Shown here piece by piece: positions 27,308 to 37,180 of a DNA stretch of 47,200 bases. The DNA is from Alteromonadaceae bacterium. Lineage in GTDB: Bacteria > Pseudomonadota > Gammaproteobacteria > Enterobacterales > Alteromonadaceae. A model generated the notes under the pieces. It was not told the DNA's origin, searched no databases, and saw only the letters and a list, made by a program, of their open reading frames with translations. A program made the translations under genes and the position numbers. Every line of letters starts with the position of its first letter. Positions within the stretch are counted from its first letter, which is position 1. The stretch lies in NCBI GenBank assembly GCA_023301705.1, contig JALZUE010000116.1, positions 1-47,200 of the forward strand. The letters run 5' to 3'.

Positions 27308-28891
27308 ATGAATGAAATATCATCAGCCGCATTAATTGAACTTTCGCTAAACTTAACGAAGTGCCTAACCGCCAATAACCGTTTTGATGACTTAATTTCT
27401 ACGATTAGAAAAGCGATCACTTGTGAAGCCGTTGTTATACTTGCCGTTAAGGGGGATTATTTGGTTCCTCTAGCCTTACAAGGTTTAACTAACGACACAC
27501 TTGGGCGCCGCTTTATTATTAATGATCACCCTCGCCTAGCACAAATATGCGTATCTAATCGGTTTATTCGTTTTCCAAGTGATTGTCCTAGCCCAGATCC
27601 ATACGATGGATTATTGATTAATCAAGTCGGTGATTTACCTATTCACGCTTGCTTAGGTATACCGTTACACTTTGAAAAACAATTAATTGGAGTGTTAACA
27701 TTAGATAGTTTAACAACAGGAATATTTGACGACATTCCCGATAAAACATTAGATATTATTGCAGCCATTACCTCTGTTAGTTTAAATACTGCATTAACAC
27801 TTGAGCAGCTTGAACGGAATGTTGATCATTCAAAGCAAGTGGTTGCAGCGTTAAGTCAACCGAACGGAATTGTCGAACAAAATGTATTAATTGGTCAAAG
27901 CTCTGCAATGCTGGCCTTAAAAAAAGAAATTACCTTAGTTGCTTCTTCTCAGTATAACGTACTTATTCAAGGTGAAAGTGGTTCAGGAAAAGAGTTAGTT
28001 GCTCATGATATTCATCAACAATCAATGCGAAATTCAGCTCCTATCGTATACGTTAACTGTGCTGCATTACCGGATAATTTAATTGAAAGTGAATTATTCG
28101 GGCATATTAAAGGCGCTTTTACTGGGGCAGACAAAAACAGAGCCGGAAAATTTGTTATTGCAAATGGCGGTACCTTATTTTTAGATGAAGTTGGTGAGCT
28201 TCCCTTAAATGCACAAAGTAAATTATTAAGGGCAATTCAAAGCAATGAAATACAAGCAGTTGGGCAAGACACTATAATTAATGTTGATGTACGAATTATC
28301 GCGGCAACCAACCGTAACCTTCAACGAGAAGTTGAAAAAGGAAGTTTTCGTTCAGACCTTTATCACCGTCTAAATGTATATCCAATTAAAATTCCTGCAT
28401 TAAGAGCTAGACGCGGAGACGTAGAAATTCTTACCGGTTTTTTTATTGAAAAGATAAAACGTAAGCTCGGCATTAAACAATTAAAAACATCAGCCGATGT
28501 GATTCAATATTTATCGCATTACAATTGGCCTGGAAACGTACGAGAATTAGAGCACCTATTAAGCCGAGCAGCATTAAAAGCCTTATCTGAACAAAAAAAT
28601 AAAGCGATAGTCAAAATACGATTAACCGATTGCGACAACTTAACAAACACAGTAAATACAAATCAATTGAATATGATAGATGCAGTAACTACCAATAAAG
28701 GTGCATCTACACTAAACTCAATCAATTTAAGACAAGAGGTTAACGACTTTCAAAAAAAATTAATCAGCCGTATCTTAACTGAAGAAAAAGGAAACTGGAG
28801 TTCTGCAGCTAAACGTTTAGATATTGACCGAGCTAATTTAAATAGGTTAGCAAAACGGCTTGATATTAAAGTGATAAAATCGATTAATTAA
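27308..28891 (+). CDS. norR: NO-responsive sigma-54 activator NorR (FhpR-like)
   Basis: Transcription activator of 527 residues in three parts. A GAF domain (about 1-170) senses NO through a mononuclear iron; candidate ligands are in SDCPSPDPYDGL, H113 and D133. The AAA+ domain has Walker A GESGSGKE (222-229), GAFTGA (269-274), which contacts sigma-54, and Walker B FLDE (291-294). A Fis-type helix-turn-helix closes the protein (GNWSSAAKRLDIDRANLNRL). It is divergent from hmp, the likely single local target, rather than from norVW. Confidence 0.95.
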   Translation: MNEISSAALIELSLNLTKCLTANNRFDDLISTIRKAITCEAVVILAVKGDYLVPLALQGLTNDTLGRRFIINDHPRLAQICVSNRFIRFPSDCPSPDPYDGLLINQVGDLPIHACLGIPLHFEKQLIGVLTLDSLTTGIFDDIPDKTLDIIAAITSVSLNTALTLEQLERNVDHSKQVVAALSQPNGIVEQNVLIGQSSAMLALKKEITLVASSQYNVLIQGESGSGKELVAHDIHQQSMRNSAPIVYVNCAALPDNLIESELFGHIKGAFTGADKNRAGKFVIANGGTLFLDEVGELPLNAQSKLLRAIQSNEIQAVGQDTIINVDVRIIAATNRNLQREVEKGSFRSDLYHRLNVYPIKIPALRARRGDVEILTGFFIEKIKRKLGIKQLKTSADVIQYLSHYNWPGNVRELEHLLSRAALKALSEQKNKAIVKIRLTDCDNLTNTVNTNQLNMIDAVTTNKGASTLNSINLRQEVNDFQKKLISRILTEEKGNWSSAAKRLDIDRANLNRLAKRLDIKVIKSIN

Positions 28892-28945
28892 TATCGAATT
28901 TTTTACCGTTATTCCACTCAAAAAAGTTGAAAATAGTGAAGGTGT

Positions 28946-28998
28946 ATTTTAGCTAAAAAAGCAATAAATAAAATTATTTTTTTGCTAAAAAAGCTAAA
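28946..28998 (+). terminator. AT-rich nested hairpin after norR
   Basis: TTTTAGC (28946-28952) pairs with GCTAAAA (28992-28998), and inside it AGCAA (28959-28963) pairs with TTGCT (28981-28985). It lies 55 bp after the norR stop. The poor T tract and low GC make it a modest candidate terminator. The rest of the 376-bp gap up to nrdA carries the nrd promoter and NrdR boxes. Confidence 0.42.
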
Positions 28999-29099
28999 AA
29001 AATGTTTGCCTTTCTTAAAAAGTAAAATAAAAAAGAACCATTGAGTTAGTAACTACTAACACAAGAAGTTTTTCACATTTTTGGCATGTTTTTTACTTC

Positions 29100-29128
29100 T
29101 TGCAAATAGATCGAAACCTCATTATCTT
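29100..29128 (+). promoter_or_regulatory. Putative nrdA promoter
   Basis: TTGCAA (29100-29105), a 17-bp spacer and TATCTT (29123-29128) form a reasonable sigma-70 promoter. The first NrdR-like box overlaps its -10. The leader to the nrdA ATG would be about 130 nt. Confidence 0.55.
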
Positions 29129-29163
29129 GTGTCTATAAAAATAAAAACCCCAAGATGTTGTGT
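29117..29163 (+). promoter_or_regulatory. Pair of NrdR boxes
   Basis: Two 16-bp sites, 29117-29132 (ends TTATCTTGTGT) and 29148-29163 (CCCCAAGATGTTGTGT), match the NrdR consensus ACACwATATATwGTGT at about 11 and 12 positions. Their spacing is exactly 31 bp, three helical turns, the known arrangement for the NrdR repressor of ribonucleotide reductase genes. The first overlaps the -10. Confidence 0.8.
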
Positions 29164-29267
29164 GTGATTCACACAAACAGCACAATTGGTATGCAATTCG
29201 AATAATACATGTTCGTTATTGAAAAAACTCAAAAAATAACAATGATAATTACGGAAAATAGACCTTC

Positions 29268-31538
29268 ATGAACAATAATCTCTTCGTTACAAAGCGCAAT
29301 GGTGGAAAAGAAACAATTGACCTTGAAAAAATCCATAAAGTCATCGCATGGGCTGCAGAAGGTCTTGAAGATGTATCGGTTTCTCAAGTAGAGTTAAAAT
29401 CTCATATTCAATTTTATGATGGTATAAAAACCTCAGATATTCATGAAACAATTATTAAGTCGGCTGCCGATTTAATCTCTGAAGAAACACCTGATTATCA
29501 GTATTTAGCTGCACGATTAGCGGTATTTCATTTACGTAAAAAAGCTTATGGCCAATTTGAACCACCAAAATTATTCGACCAAATTAAAAAAATGGTTGCT
29601 GCAGGCAAGTACGATGAGCATTTATTAGTTGATTATACTGAAGATGAATATCAAGCAATGGAAAACATTCTTGACCATAGCCGTGATTTAGATTTTAGTT
29701 ACGCAGCAGTTAAACAATTAGAAGGCAAGTACTTAGTACAAAACCGTGTTTCTGGTGAAATATATGAAAGCGCTCAGTTTTTATATATTTTAGTGGCCGC
29801 TTGTTTGTTTGCTAAATACCCGAAAGATACGCGTTTAAGTTATATAGAAGGCTTTTATAACGCAATTTCTACTTTTAAAATTTCATTGCCAACACCAATA
29901 ATGGCCGGTGTTCGTACTCCTACACGCCAGTTTTCATCATGTGTATTAATTGAGTGTGGTGATAGTTTAGATTCAATTAACGCAACATCTAGCGCAATTG
30001 TTAAATATGTTTCTCAGCGCGCAGGTATTGGGGTAAATGCAGGTAACATTCGCGCACTCGGTAGTAATATTCGTGGTGGTGAAGCATTTCATACAGGTTG
30101 TATTCCTTTTTATAAACACTTTCAAACAGCAGTAAAAAGCTGTTCACAAGGTGGTGTACGAGGCGGCGCAGCAACACTATTTTACCCATTGTGGCATTTA
30201 GAAGTTGAAAGCTTACTGGTATTAAAAAACAACCGTGGTGTAGATGACAACCGTGTTCGTCATTTAGATTACGGTGTGCAGTTTAATAAGCTCATGTATC
30301 AACGCCTAATTAAAGGTGAGTCAATTACGTTATTTAGTCCAAGTGATGTACCTGGTTTATACGATGCTTTCTTTGCCGACCAAGAAGAATTTGAGCGCTT
30401 ATATGAATTATATGAAGCAGACAGCTCTATTCGCAAAAAACGTTTAAAAGCTATCGAGTTATTTAGTTTATTTGCTCAAGAACGTGCAAGTACAGGCCGC
30501 ATTTATTTACAAAATGTTGACCACTGTAATACACATAGCCCATTTGAACCATCAGTAGCGCCAATTAAGCAAAGTAACCTATGTTTAGAAATTGCTTTGC
30601 CGACAAAGCCATTACAAGAAATTAATGATCCAAATGGTGAAATTGCTTTATGTACTTTGTCTGCATTTAACTTAGGTGCCATCGATAGCTTAGATGAATT
30701 AGAAGGGCTAGCTGATTTAGCTGTACGTGCTCTTGATAACTTACTTGATTACCAAGATTACCCTGTACCAGCAGCATACACTGCATCAATGGGCAGAAGA
30801 ACATTAGGTATAGGCGTTATTAACTATGCATATTACCTAGCTAAAAATGGTGTTTACTACTCAAACGGTAGTGCAAATAACCTAACACACCGTACATTTG
30901 AAGCGATTCAGTATTACTTACTAAAAGCATCAAATACATTAGCTAAAGAAAAAGGTCCTTGTCCTTTATTTAATGAAACGCGTTTATCAAAAGGCATTTT
31001 GCCAATTGATACTTATAAAAAAGATGTAGATAAAATAACGAGTGAAAAACTTCATCTAGATTGGGATACATTACGTACTGATATTAAGGAGTATGGTGTT
31101 CGAAACTCAACGGTTTCTGCATTAATGCCTTCAGAAACATCTTCACAAATCTCAAATGCCACTAACGGTATTGAGCCACCTCGTGGCTTAATCAGCGTTA
31201 AAGCAAGTAAAGATGGTGTATTGAAGCAAGTAGTACCTGAATACAAAAAGCTTAAAGATAACTATGAATTGTTATGGAACATGCCAAACAACGATGGTTA
31301 CCTTGAATTAGTTGGCATTATGCAAAAGTTTATTGACCAAACAATTTCAGCTAATACTAACTACGACCCTGCACGTTTTGAAGGCGGGAAAGTACCCGTT
31401 AAACAAATCATCAAAGATTTATTAACCGCATATAAATTAGGTGTTAAGACTATGTACTACCACAACACGCGTGATGGTGCTTCAGACATACTTAATGATG
31501 GTGATGAAGACTGTGCAGGCGGTGCATGTAAAATCTAA
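29268..31538 (+). CDS. nrdA: Ribonucleoside-diphosphate reductase class Ia, alpha subunit
   Basis: Large subunit of aerobic ribonucleotide reductase, reducing NDPs to dNDPs. The 756 residues begin with an ATP-cone (about 5-95) for allosteric activity control. The redox-active C225 is in QFSSCVLIECGD; NLCLEIALP and LCTLSAFNLG carry the N/C/E radical site and partner cysteine; the tyrosine pair is in KTMYYHNTRDG. The tail ends in CAGGACKI, the thioredoxin/glutaredoxin-reducible C-x4-C pair. All catalytic residues are intact. It is followed by nrdB and a ferredoxin; control by NrdR is likely. Confidence 0.98.
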   Translation: MNNNLFVTKRNGGKETIDLEKIHKVIAWAAEGLEDVSVSQVELKSHIQFYDGIKTSDIHETIIKSAADLISEETPDYQYLAARLAVFHLRKKAYGQFEPPKLFDQIKKMVAAGKYDEHLLVDYTEDEYQAMENILDHSRDLDFSYAAVKQLEGKYLVQNRVSGEIYESAQFLYILVAACLFAKYPKDTRLSYIEGFYNAISTFKISLPTPIMAGVRTPTRQFSSCVLIECGDSLDSINATSSAIVKYVSQRAGIGVNAGNIRALGSNIRGGEAFHTGCIPFYKHFQTAVKSCSQGGVRGGAATLFYPLWHLEVESLLVLKNNRGVDDNRVRHLDYGVQFNKLMYQRLIKGESITLFSPSDVPGLYDAFFADQEEFERLYELYEADSSIRKKRLKAIELFSLFAQERASTGRIYLQNVDHCNTHSPFEPSVAPIKQSNLCLEIALPTKPLQEINDPNGEIALCTLSAFNLGAIDSLDELEGLADLAVRALDNLLDYQDYPVPAAYTASMGRRTLGIGVINYAYYLAKNGVYYSNGSANNLTHRTFEAIQYYLLKASNTLAKEKGPCPLFNETRLSKGILPIDTYKKDVDKITSEKLHLDWDTLRTDIKEYGVRNSTVSALMPSETSSQISNATNGIEPPRGLISVKASKDGVLKQVVPEYKKLKDNYELLWNMPNNDGYLELVGIMQKFIDQTISANTNYDPARFEGGKVPVKQIIKDLLTAYKLGVKTMYYHNTRDGASDILNDGDEDCAGGACKI

Positions 31539-31567
31539 ACCATAGTACATAGAAAGTCACAACGATG

Positions 31568-31594
31568 AGCTTCTATTACTTAATAATAGAAGCT
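31568..31594 (+). other. Intercistronic hairpin nrdA-nrdB
   Basis: A perfect 11-bp stem (31568-31578 with 31584-31594) and 5-nt loop lie in the 143-bp gap between nrdA and nrdB. No T run follows, so it is more likely an RNA-processing or stability element, possibly tuning the two subunits, than a terminator. Confidence 0.6.
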
Positions 31595-31681
31595 TAATAA
31601 GCTTTGATGATTAAATAATCAATAAAAATTATCGAAGAATTAACGGTTACATCAAAAGTAATCGTTCAAGGAGAAAAATGA

Positions 31682-32812
31682 ATGTCGTACACTACGTTTA
31701 ATCAAACGCCAACGAATGCTTTAACTGAACCTATGTTTTTAGGTAACAGTGTGAATGTTTCTCGATATGATCAACAACGCTATATGTCGTTTGAAAAACT
31801 AATAGAGAAGCAACTTTCGTTTTTTTGGCGTCCTGAAGAAATAGACGTATCTAAAGACCGCGCCGACTGGCAAAGCTTAACAGCACCAGAAAAGCACATA
31901 TTCATTTCTAACTTAAAGTACCAAACGTTACTTGATAGCATGGCTGCACGCTCTGTTAATGCAATGCTATTACCTTTAGTTTCATTACCTGAATTAGAAA
32001 CATGGATTGAAACATGGGCATTTAGTGAAACTATTCACTCACGTTCATACACGCACATATTACGTAATTTATTTACAGAGCCGGGTGAGATTTTCGACGA
32101 TATAGTTGTGAACCCTGCCATATTAAAACGTGCAACTAGCATTTCAAAATACTTTGATGAAGTCATTTTAATCACGCAATTACTACAGTCTCAAGGTGAA
32201 GGCGAATACCAAGTTGACGGTAGAACCGTTGAAGTTAGCAAGCGTAAAGTTAAAGAGAAATTATTTTTAGCAATATGTTCTGTGAATGCACTTGAAGCCA
32301 TTCGCTTCTATGTGAGCTTTGCTTGTTCTTTTGCTTTTGCAGAACGCGAACTACTTGAAGGTAATGCAAAAATAATTAAACTCATTGCTCGCGATGAAGC
32401 GCTACATTTAACAGGTACACAACACATTTTAAATAACTGGTTTTCTGGTAAAGATGATCCTGAAATGAAAGAAATTTCAACTGAGCTTTATGAGCAAGGT
32501 CGTCAAATTTTCTTAAATGTAGTTGAACAAGAAAAAGAATGGGCTAATTATTTATTTAAAGACGGTTCAATGATTGGGTTAAATGCTGAAATTTTAAATC
32601 AATACATTGAATACATTAGTAACCAACGTATGACTGCAATTGGCTACGATGCACCATTTGATATTAAAAGTAACCCATTACCTTGGATGAATGCTTACTT
32701 AGTTAGTGATAATGTACAGGTTGCTCCTCAAGAAACTGAAATATCAAGCTACCTCGTTGGGCAAGTTGACGCTTCAGTAGCAGCGGATGATTTTGATGAC
32801 TTTTCTCTTTAA
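31682..32812 (+). CDS. nrdB: Ribonucleoside-diphosphate reductase class Ia, beta subunit
   Basis: Small subunit that stores the tyrosyl radical at a di-iron site. The 376 residues match E. coli NrdB along the whole length. The radical tyrosine is Y123 ([11 protein letters not shown]), and iron ligands include D85, E116, H119 and the later EAIRF and RDEALHLTG segments. The C-terminus [10 protein letters not shown]...DDFSL is the tail that docks on NrdA. AAGGAG lies 8 nt before the ATG. It is second in nrdA-nrdB-yfaE. Confidence 0.98.
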   Translation: MSYTTFNQTPTNALTEPMFLGNSVNVSRYDQQRYMSFEKLIEKQLSFFWRPEEIDVSKDRADWQSLTAPEKHIFISNLKYQTLLDSMAARSVNAMLLPLVSLPELETWIETWAFSETIHSRSYTHILRNLFTEPGEIFDDIVVNPAILKRATSISKYFDEVILITQLLQSQGEGEYQVDGRTVEVSKRKVKEKLFLAICSVNALEAIRFYVSFACSFAFAERELLEGNAKIIKLIARDEALHLTGTQHILNNWFSGKDDPEMKEISTELYEQGRQIFLNVVEQEKEWANYLFKDGSMIGLNAEILNQYIEYISNQRMTAIGYDAPFDIKSNPLPWMNAYLVSDNVQVAPQETEISSYLVGQVDASVAADDFDDFSL

Positions 32813-32876
32813 GTTATCACTAATTCACTTGCATACGTTATTATCTAACACTCATTAACAAGCACAATATACTGAC

Positions 32877-33134
32877 GTGGAATATACAATAACGGTAAAC
32901 AACAAGACTGTTGTTTACCGTGACAAACGCCAATCAATATTAACTTGTTTAGAACAAGCCAATGTTGAAGTAGACTTTCATTGTCGTGATGGTTTTTGTG
33001 GTGCCTGTCGTATTAAGCTCAACCAAGGACAAGTCAACTACCCTCATGGCGAACCTTTAGCCTTTGTTGGTGAAGGCGAAGTACTTGCTTGTTGCTGTAG
33101 ACCTACATCAAATATTAATATCACTGTAGAATAA
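32877..33134 (+). CDS. yfaE: YfaE-type 2Fe-2S ferredoxin
   Basis: Plant-type [2Fe-2S] ferredoxin of 85 residues that helps maintain or repair the NrdB di-iron tyrosyl cofactor. Cluster cysteines are C36, C41 and C44 (CRDGFCGAC) and one from the CCC run at 72-74 (ACCCRP). The start is GTG. It lies 64 bp after nrdB on the same strand, the standard nrdAB-yfaE order. Confidence 0.94.
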   Translation: MEYTITVNNKTVVYRDKRQSILTCLEQANVEVDFHCRDGFCGACRIKLNQGQVNYPHGEPLAFVGEGEVLACCCRPTSNINITVE

Positions 33135-33218
33135 GCTTTCAGCTTTTCACCATCAAGAAAGATAGTAGCAATTGATAATAACCCTACTAATAACGCTTGA
33201 GCACGACAAAATTGAGAT

Positions 33219-33246
33219 AAAAAAAACGCATCTAAAAAGATGCGTT
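33219..33246 (-). terminator. Terminator downstream of the iron-sulfur photolyase
   Basis: AACGCATC-taaaaa-GATGCGTT (33225-33232 and 33239-33246) is an 8-bp stem. On the minus strand it continues into eight T residues (complement of 33219-33226). It ends the minus-strand photolyase operon about 130 nt after its last stop. It may also stop nrd transcription from the other side. Confidence 0.85.
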
Positions 33247-33376
33247 ATAAATAACATGAAAACTCAAGGGGATTATGCCTCTTAATATATAAGACCTGAC
33301 TTTCCAGTTTTTCTTTCCATTTAAATTATTTATTCATGTAAATTTATTAATAAATAACGTGAATCAGCAAATGAAT

Positions 33377-34957
33377 CTAAATATTATTGATATTATCCAT
33401 TAACAATCGCGCATGCTGTAAAATATTTTCACGTACTTCTGGTGTTTTCTTTAACCAATTAGCATACACCATTCTAGTACGAGGGTTGTTACCTAAGGTA
33501 CTTTGATGTTTATTCATAAAGTGCCAATATAATGAGTTTAGTGGACATGCATCGTCAGTATCAATACTTTTTACGTTGTAAGCACAATCACTACAATAAT
33601 CACTCATTTTATTAATATAGTTACCACTGGCTGCATAAGCTTTAGAGCCAACAATTCCGCCATCAGCAAATTGGCTCATGCCTCGTGTATTTGGCATCTC
33701 AACCCATTCTATCGCATCAATATAAATACCTAGGTACCATTCATCAACCTGATCTGGATGAATTCCAGTAATCAAACAGAAATTTCCCGTCACCATTAAG
33801 CGCTGAATATGATGCGCATAAGCATAATCAAGTGATTGATTAATAGCATGTGACATACAACGCATATTTGTTTTGCCTGTCCAAAACCACTCAGGTAAGT
33901 TCTGTGTTGCAGATAAATGGTTCAATGTTGAGTACGTTGGCATATTTAACCAATAAACGCCTCTTACAAATTCACGCCAACCGAGGATCTGTCGAATAAA
34001 CCCCTCTATTTGAGCTAATGTAATAGCTCCTTTTGCATTGATAAAAGCGGCTAACGCTCGTTCAATAACAAGCGATGGACTAATCATTTTTGTATTAAGC
34101 GCAAATGATAAACGTGAGTGGTAAAGAGACCATTGTTTTTGCTCTGTTAATGTATCTAGCTTTCCTGTCATCGCATCTTGGAATCGTCCAAAGTTAATCA
34201 AACAATGTTGACAAAAATACTCAAGTAAAGCCAAAGATTCTTTTCTAGAAATCGGCCATAACAAGTACTTTGGCGCATGGCCTATCGTCTTAATACGATG
34301 ACGTTCAAGTCTGTCAATAATATCGCTAACGTCTGCACTAAAGTTTAATGGTTCAGGCACGCTAACAAAGTCGTTAGGTTTTAATTTGTTACGGTTTTCA
34401 CTATCGTAATTCCATTGCCCTCCTTCGGGCTCTGCACCGTTCATTAATACATTGAAGCGCACACGCATTTTTCGATAAAAGGCTTCCATGCGATGTTTTT
34501 TGTTTTTAGTGAAGTATTTCTTTAATTCATCGTCTTTTAAATAAAAGTGCTCGCTTTCATACTCAGTGCATTTTATTGATAACTTTTGTGTATAACGGTG
34601 TAATTGTTCTCGTAAACGGTATTCATCAGCTAATTGATACTCAAAATGTTCGATGTCGTGTTGTTCAAATAGAACATCTAAAAGCTCATCTAAACACTTA
34701 TATTGAATAGTATCATCTAACGTTAAATGAATAACCTGATGACCGGCTTTTTTTAATGCATTTGCAAAAGCAGACATGGCAGCAAAGAAGGCACAGACCT
34801 TTTTAATATGATGCGTGGTGTATGTGGATTCTTGATGTAATTCAGCAATGACATAATAGGTATTATCATCACATGAAGAAAACCAAGAATGCGCTGCATT
34901 TAATTGGTCTCCTAAAATAAGTCGTAATTTACGCTTAATCATAAGGTTATTTCTCAT
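33377..34957 (-). CDS. Iron-sulfur bacterial cryptochrome/photolyase (FeS-BCP, PhrB type)
   Basis: Flavoprotein of 526 residues of the photolyase-related group that includes Agrobacterium PhrB, a (6-4) photolyase, and Rhodobacter CryB. The N-terminal Rossmann-like domain begins [10 protein letters not shown]. The C-terminal FAD domain keeps four cysteines at C367, C455, C458 and C471, with the same C-x2-C-x12-C spacing as the [4Fe-4S] ligands of PhrB. All four present argues for an active cluster and light-driven repair of (6-4) lesions or light sensing. The predicted ATG overlaps the DUF2256 gene by 11 bp; a second ATG five codons on is possible. Confidence 0.92.
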   Translation of the reverse strand: MRNNLMIKRKLRLILGDQLNAAHSWFSSCDDNTYYVIAELHQESTYTTHHIKKVCAFFAAMSAFANALKKAGHQVIHLTLDDTIQYKCLDELLDVLFEQHDIEHFEYQLADEYRLREQLHRYTQKLSIKCTEYESEHFYLKDDELKKYFTKNKKHRMEAFYRKMRVRFNVLMNGAEPEGGQWNYDSENRNKLKPNDFVSVPEPLNFSADVSDIIDRLERHRIKTIGHAPKYLLWPISRKESLALLEYFCQHCLINFGRFQDAMTGKLDTLTEQKQWSLYHSRLSFALNTKMISPSLVIERALAAFINAKGAITLAQIEGFIRQILGWREFVRGVYWLNMPTYSTLNHLSATQNLPEWFWTGKTNMRCMSHAINQSLDYAYAHHIQRLMVTGNFCLITGIHPDQVDEWYLGIYIDAIEWVEMPNTRGMSQFADGGIVGSKAYAASGNYINKMSDYCSDCAYNVKSIDTDDACPLNSLYWHFMNKHQSTLGNNPRTRMVYANWLKKTPEVRENILQHARLLMDNINNI

Positions 34958-35093
34958 TGCTATTTTTACGTTGTTTTATGCACTTTTTTGAGCAGTACTT
35001 CACTTGCTCCCAATCTCTTTGCCACTTTTTTCGCCATGTAAATTCTCTTTTACACACAAGGCAAACTTTTCTTGGTAGTTCTGATTTTTTCAT
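34947..35093 (-). CDS. DUF2256 zinc-ribbon-like small protein
   Basis: A 48-residue basic protein, read directly from the sequence. It starts [20 protein letters not shown], continues [18 protein letters not shown] and ends in a basic tail. The two cysteine pairs (CLVC and CSKKC) and the W-R-K-K-W core match the DUF2256 family, presumably a single zinc site. Its ATG overlaps the cryptochrome stop as ATGA, and its stop lies 8 bp inside the downstream photolyase, so all three genes are translationally linked. DUF2256 genes are known neighbours of photolyase genes, but the function is unknown. Confidence 0.92.
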   Translation of the reverse strand: MKKSELPRKVCLVCKREFTWRKKWQRDWEQVKYCSKKCIKQRKNSNEK

Positions 35094-36544
35094 TTCGACG
35101 GTCTAACATGACAATTCAGTAAACGGTGAGACTCTACTTTAACTGACGGTTTATTACGCCAGCTCCACAGCAGAGCTTGCGCTTCTTTATAACTTTGTTT
35201 GATATCAACAATAGGCTTAGGGTAATCAACACCTAAATTAATGTTATACATAACTTGTTCCATTGAAGATAACTGCCAAGGTGAGTGTAATAAAGGCGTA
35301 GGCACTTCAGATAAAGCCGGTAACCAACGTTTAACAAAGCTACCTGATGGATCCTTTTCTTCCCCTTGCTTTACGGGGTTGTAAATTCTAATGGTATTAA
35401 TGCCTGTAACACCTGCTTGCATTTGAAATTGGCTATAATGAATACCTGGCTCAAAATCTAAAAATAACCTCGCCAAGTGTTTTACGCCTAACCGCCAGTC
35501 CACTTGTAAATGATGGCTTAAAAAGCTAACAAGCATTGCGCGCATTCTAAAGTTTAAATAGCCTGTATGTTGCAAGCTTCTCATACATGCATCAACCATA
35601 GGCACACCTGTATTACCTGTTTCCCACGCTTTAAGCCTAATATCTTTTAACTCCCCCTGAAGCCAAGGTAACGTTAAGTAACCTCGGTTAACTGGACGGT
35701 TTTCCATAGCACATTCACTTTCAAATTTTTGTATAAAGTGACAATGCCAGTGTAAACGAGAACTGAAAGCCACTAAGCTTCTTCGACACCCTTTTTTAGC
35801 CCAGTGAGTTAACATTTCTTGATAAACTTGCCGAACACTGATATTTCCCCACGCAAGGTAAGCACTTAAACGAGAACAGAATTGTTGGCTGAATTCAGGG
35901 CTTGATAAGTTATATGCATAAGATTGCCCTCGTTCGTCAAAAAATGATTGAAGTGTTTCACGTGCGGCTTTTTCGCCACCTTGTTGAAAGTTACCAACTT
36001 CTTTTGGTAAGCTCTGTGAAATTTCTTCAAGTTGACATGCATTCTCTGGTAAATTAGCCCAAGTAATAGCTGTAATATCAGAATCAGCCAACGGTGCTTT
36101 CATTACTTTTTTCCAGTTTTTATCCCAATCGGTTCGGTGTGTGAGGCCTCTAACAACTGCCGCATAAGAACACTCATGCCAAACAATGTTATTTTGATCA
36201 CACCAAATTTTTACCGCAATATCTCGTTGGTAAGTGACATCTAAACCTACTTCTTGATGTGAGAACAACCCATGAATATTAAAGTGTTGATGGAGGTAAG
36301 ATAAGCTATCTACTGCAGTACCTTTCAAGCAAATCAGTGCACTTTTAGGGACCTGCTCTTGAATATCTTTGAGGGAAGACAATATAAACTGCCAGTGTCT
36401 GCCTGAATAATGTTTATCGTTTAATAGTATTGGCTCAAAGCAGTAAACTAAAAGAACTGGTAGCCCTGTTTTTTTGGCTTCAAGTAATGGAGCATGATCA
36501 CTCAACCTAAGATCACGCTTTAACCAGACAACAACAATACCCAT
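35090..36544 (-). CDS. Cryptochrome/photolyase family flavoprotein
   Basis: Flavoprotein of 484 residues. The N-terminal photolyase domain ([19 protein letters not shown]) is the antenna-binding alpha/beta fold; the FAD-binding domain follows from about residue 200. Visible hallmarks are [47 protein letters not shown] and [18 protein letters not shown]. The segment [16 protein letters not shown] differs from classic CPD photolyases (WRELYRHL-like), and [11 protein letters not shown] replaces the usual GGWQWAASTG. It is therefore a divergent subgroup and substrate or signalling role is uncertain. It is first gene of the cryptochrome-DUF2256-FeS photolyase operon. Confidence 0.92.
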   Translation of the reverse strand: MGIVVVWLKRDLRLSDHAPLLEAKKTGLPVLLVYCFEPILLNDKHYSGRHWQFILSSLKDIQEQVPKSALICLKGTAVDSLSYLHQHFNIHGLFSHQEVGLDVTYQRDIAVKIWCDQNNIVWHECSYAAVVRGLTHRTDWDKNWKKVMKAPLADSDITAITWANLPENACQLEEISQSLPKEVGNFQQGGEKAARETLQSFFDERGQSYAYNLSSPEFSQQFCSRLSAYLAWGNISVRQVYQEMLTHWAKKGCRRSLVAFSSRLHWHCHFIQKFESECAMENRPVNRGYLTLPWLQGELKDIRLKAWETGNTGVPMVDACMRSLQHTGYLNFRMRAMLVSFLSHHLQVDWRLGVKHLARLFLDFEPGIHYSQFQMQAGVTGINTIRIYNPVKQGEEKDPSGSFVKRWLPALSEVPTPLLHSPWQLSSMEQVMYNINLGVDYPKPIVDIKQSYKEAQALLWSWRNKPSVKVESHRLLNCHVRPSK

Positions 36545-36589
36545 TGATTAACCTTAACAAAACTATTTTACTTCGTGCTATTAATCAAC

Positions 36590-36606
36590 ATCACATTATG
36601 TGATGC
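36590..36606. promoter_or_regulatory. Inverted repeat upstream of the photolyase operon
   Basis: CATCACA-TTA-TGTGATG is a perfect 7-bp inverted repeat 45 bp upstream of the cryptochrome ATG, a good position for a dimeric regulator. It is not a LexA box (CTGT-N8-ACAG). It is the reverse arrangement of a CRP site. A light- or stress-responsive MerR-type regulator (LitR) is one candidate by analogy only. Confidence 0.45.
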
Positions 36607-36725
36607 TGTTAGCATTGATGTAAAAATAGATACTATTAACTAAACCAATTAATACGTTATGAAACGTAAGAAGGCTCACCAATAAAGTGTAGTTAAGAAT
36701 TAAATAGAAAAGATAAATAAAAAGT

Positions 36726-37118
36726 TTATAACAAGGCGGTTTTTTTAATCAAAGCGCTTTCAATGCCCTGTAACACTATTGCTATTTCCTTAAATATATT
36801 ATCAAGCAGTAATGGTAATTCCTGATGCTCTATATCACCCAGTAAAAGTATACTGTCTAATGATTTAACGTAATTATATAACTCTGTCGCGGCAATAGAC
36901 CCACTAACACCTTTTAAGGTGTGAGTGACGTTTTTCAATGTTTCAATATCTCTATTAATAAAAGCTATATTGAGTTTTTCTGCATCTTTTCCATGCGCTT
37001 GATGAAACATTGATAACACATCATAAAATATAGCTTCTGTGTTTAAGACATTCGCCAAGCCAGTCACTATATCAATGCCAGGAAGTAGCCGATCACCTTG
37101 TGTTTTTTGATTATTCAT
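36726..37118 (-). CDS. Histidine phosphotransfer (Hpt) protein
   Basis: Single-domain phosphorelay protein of 130 residues. The phosphoacceptor is H66 in the Hpt signature THTLKGVSGSIAATELYNYV; the remainder is a predicted four-helix bundle. It has no membrane segment. It is the last gene after the STAS and REC-PP2C-HATPase genes on the same strand (62-bp gap). By analogy with HptB of Pseudomonas aeruginosa it would pass phosphate from hybrid sensor kinases to the receiver domain next door. Confidence 0.9.
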   Translation of the reverse strand: MNNQKTQGDRLLPGIDIVTGLANVLNTEAIFYDVLSMFHQAHGKDAEKLNIAFINRDIETLKNVTHTLKGVSGSIAATELYNYVKSLDSILLLGDIEHQELPLLLDNIFKEIAIVLQGIESALIKKTALL

Positions 37119-37180
37119 ATTTTTTATTAAGCTCTTTAAGCAAGTAAATAACTATGAAGATAAGGTATTATAAAGTTAGA

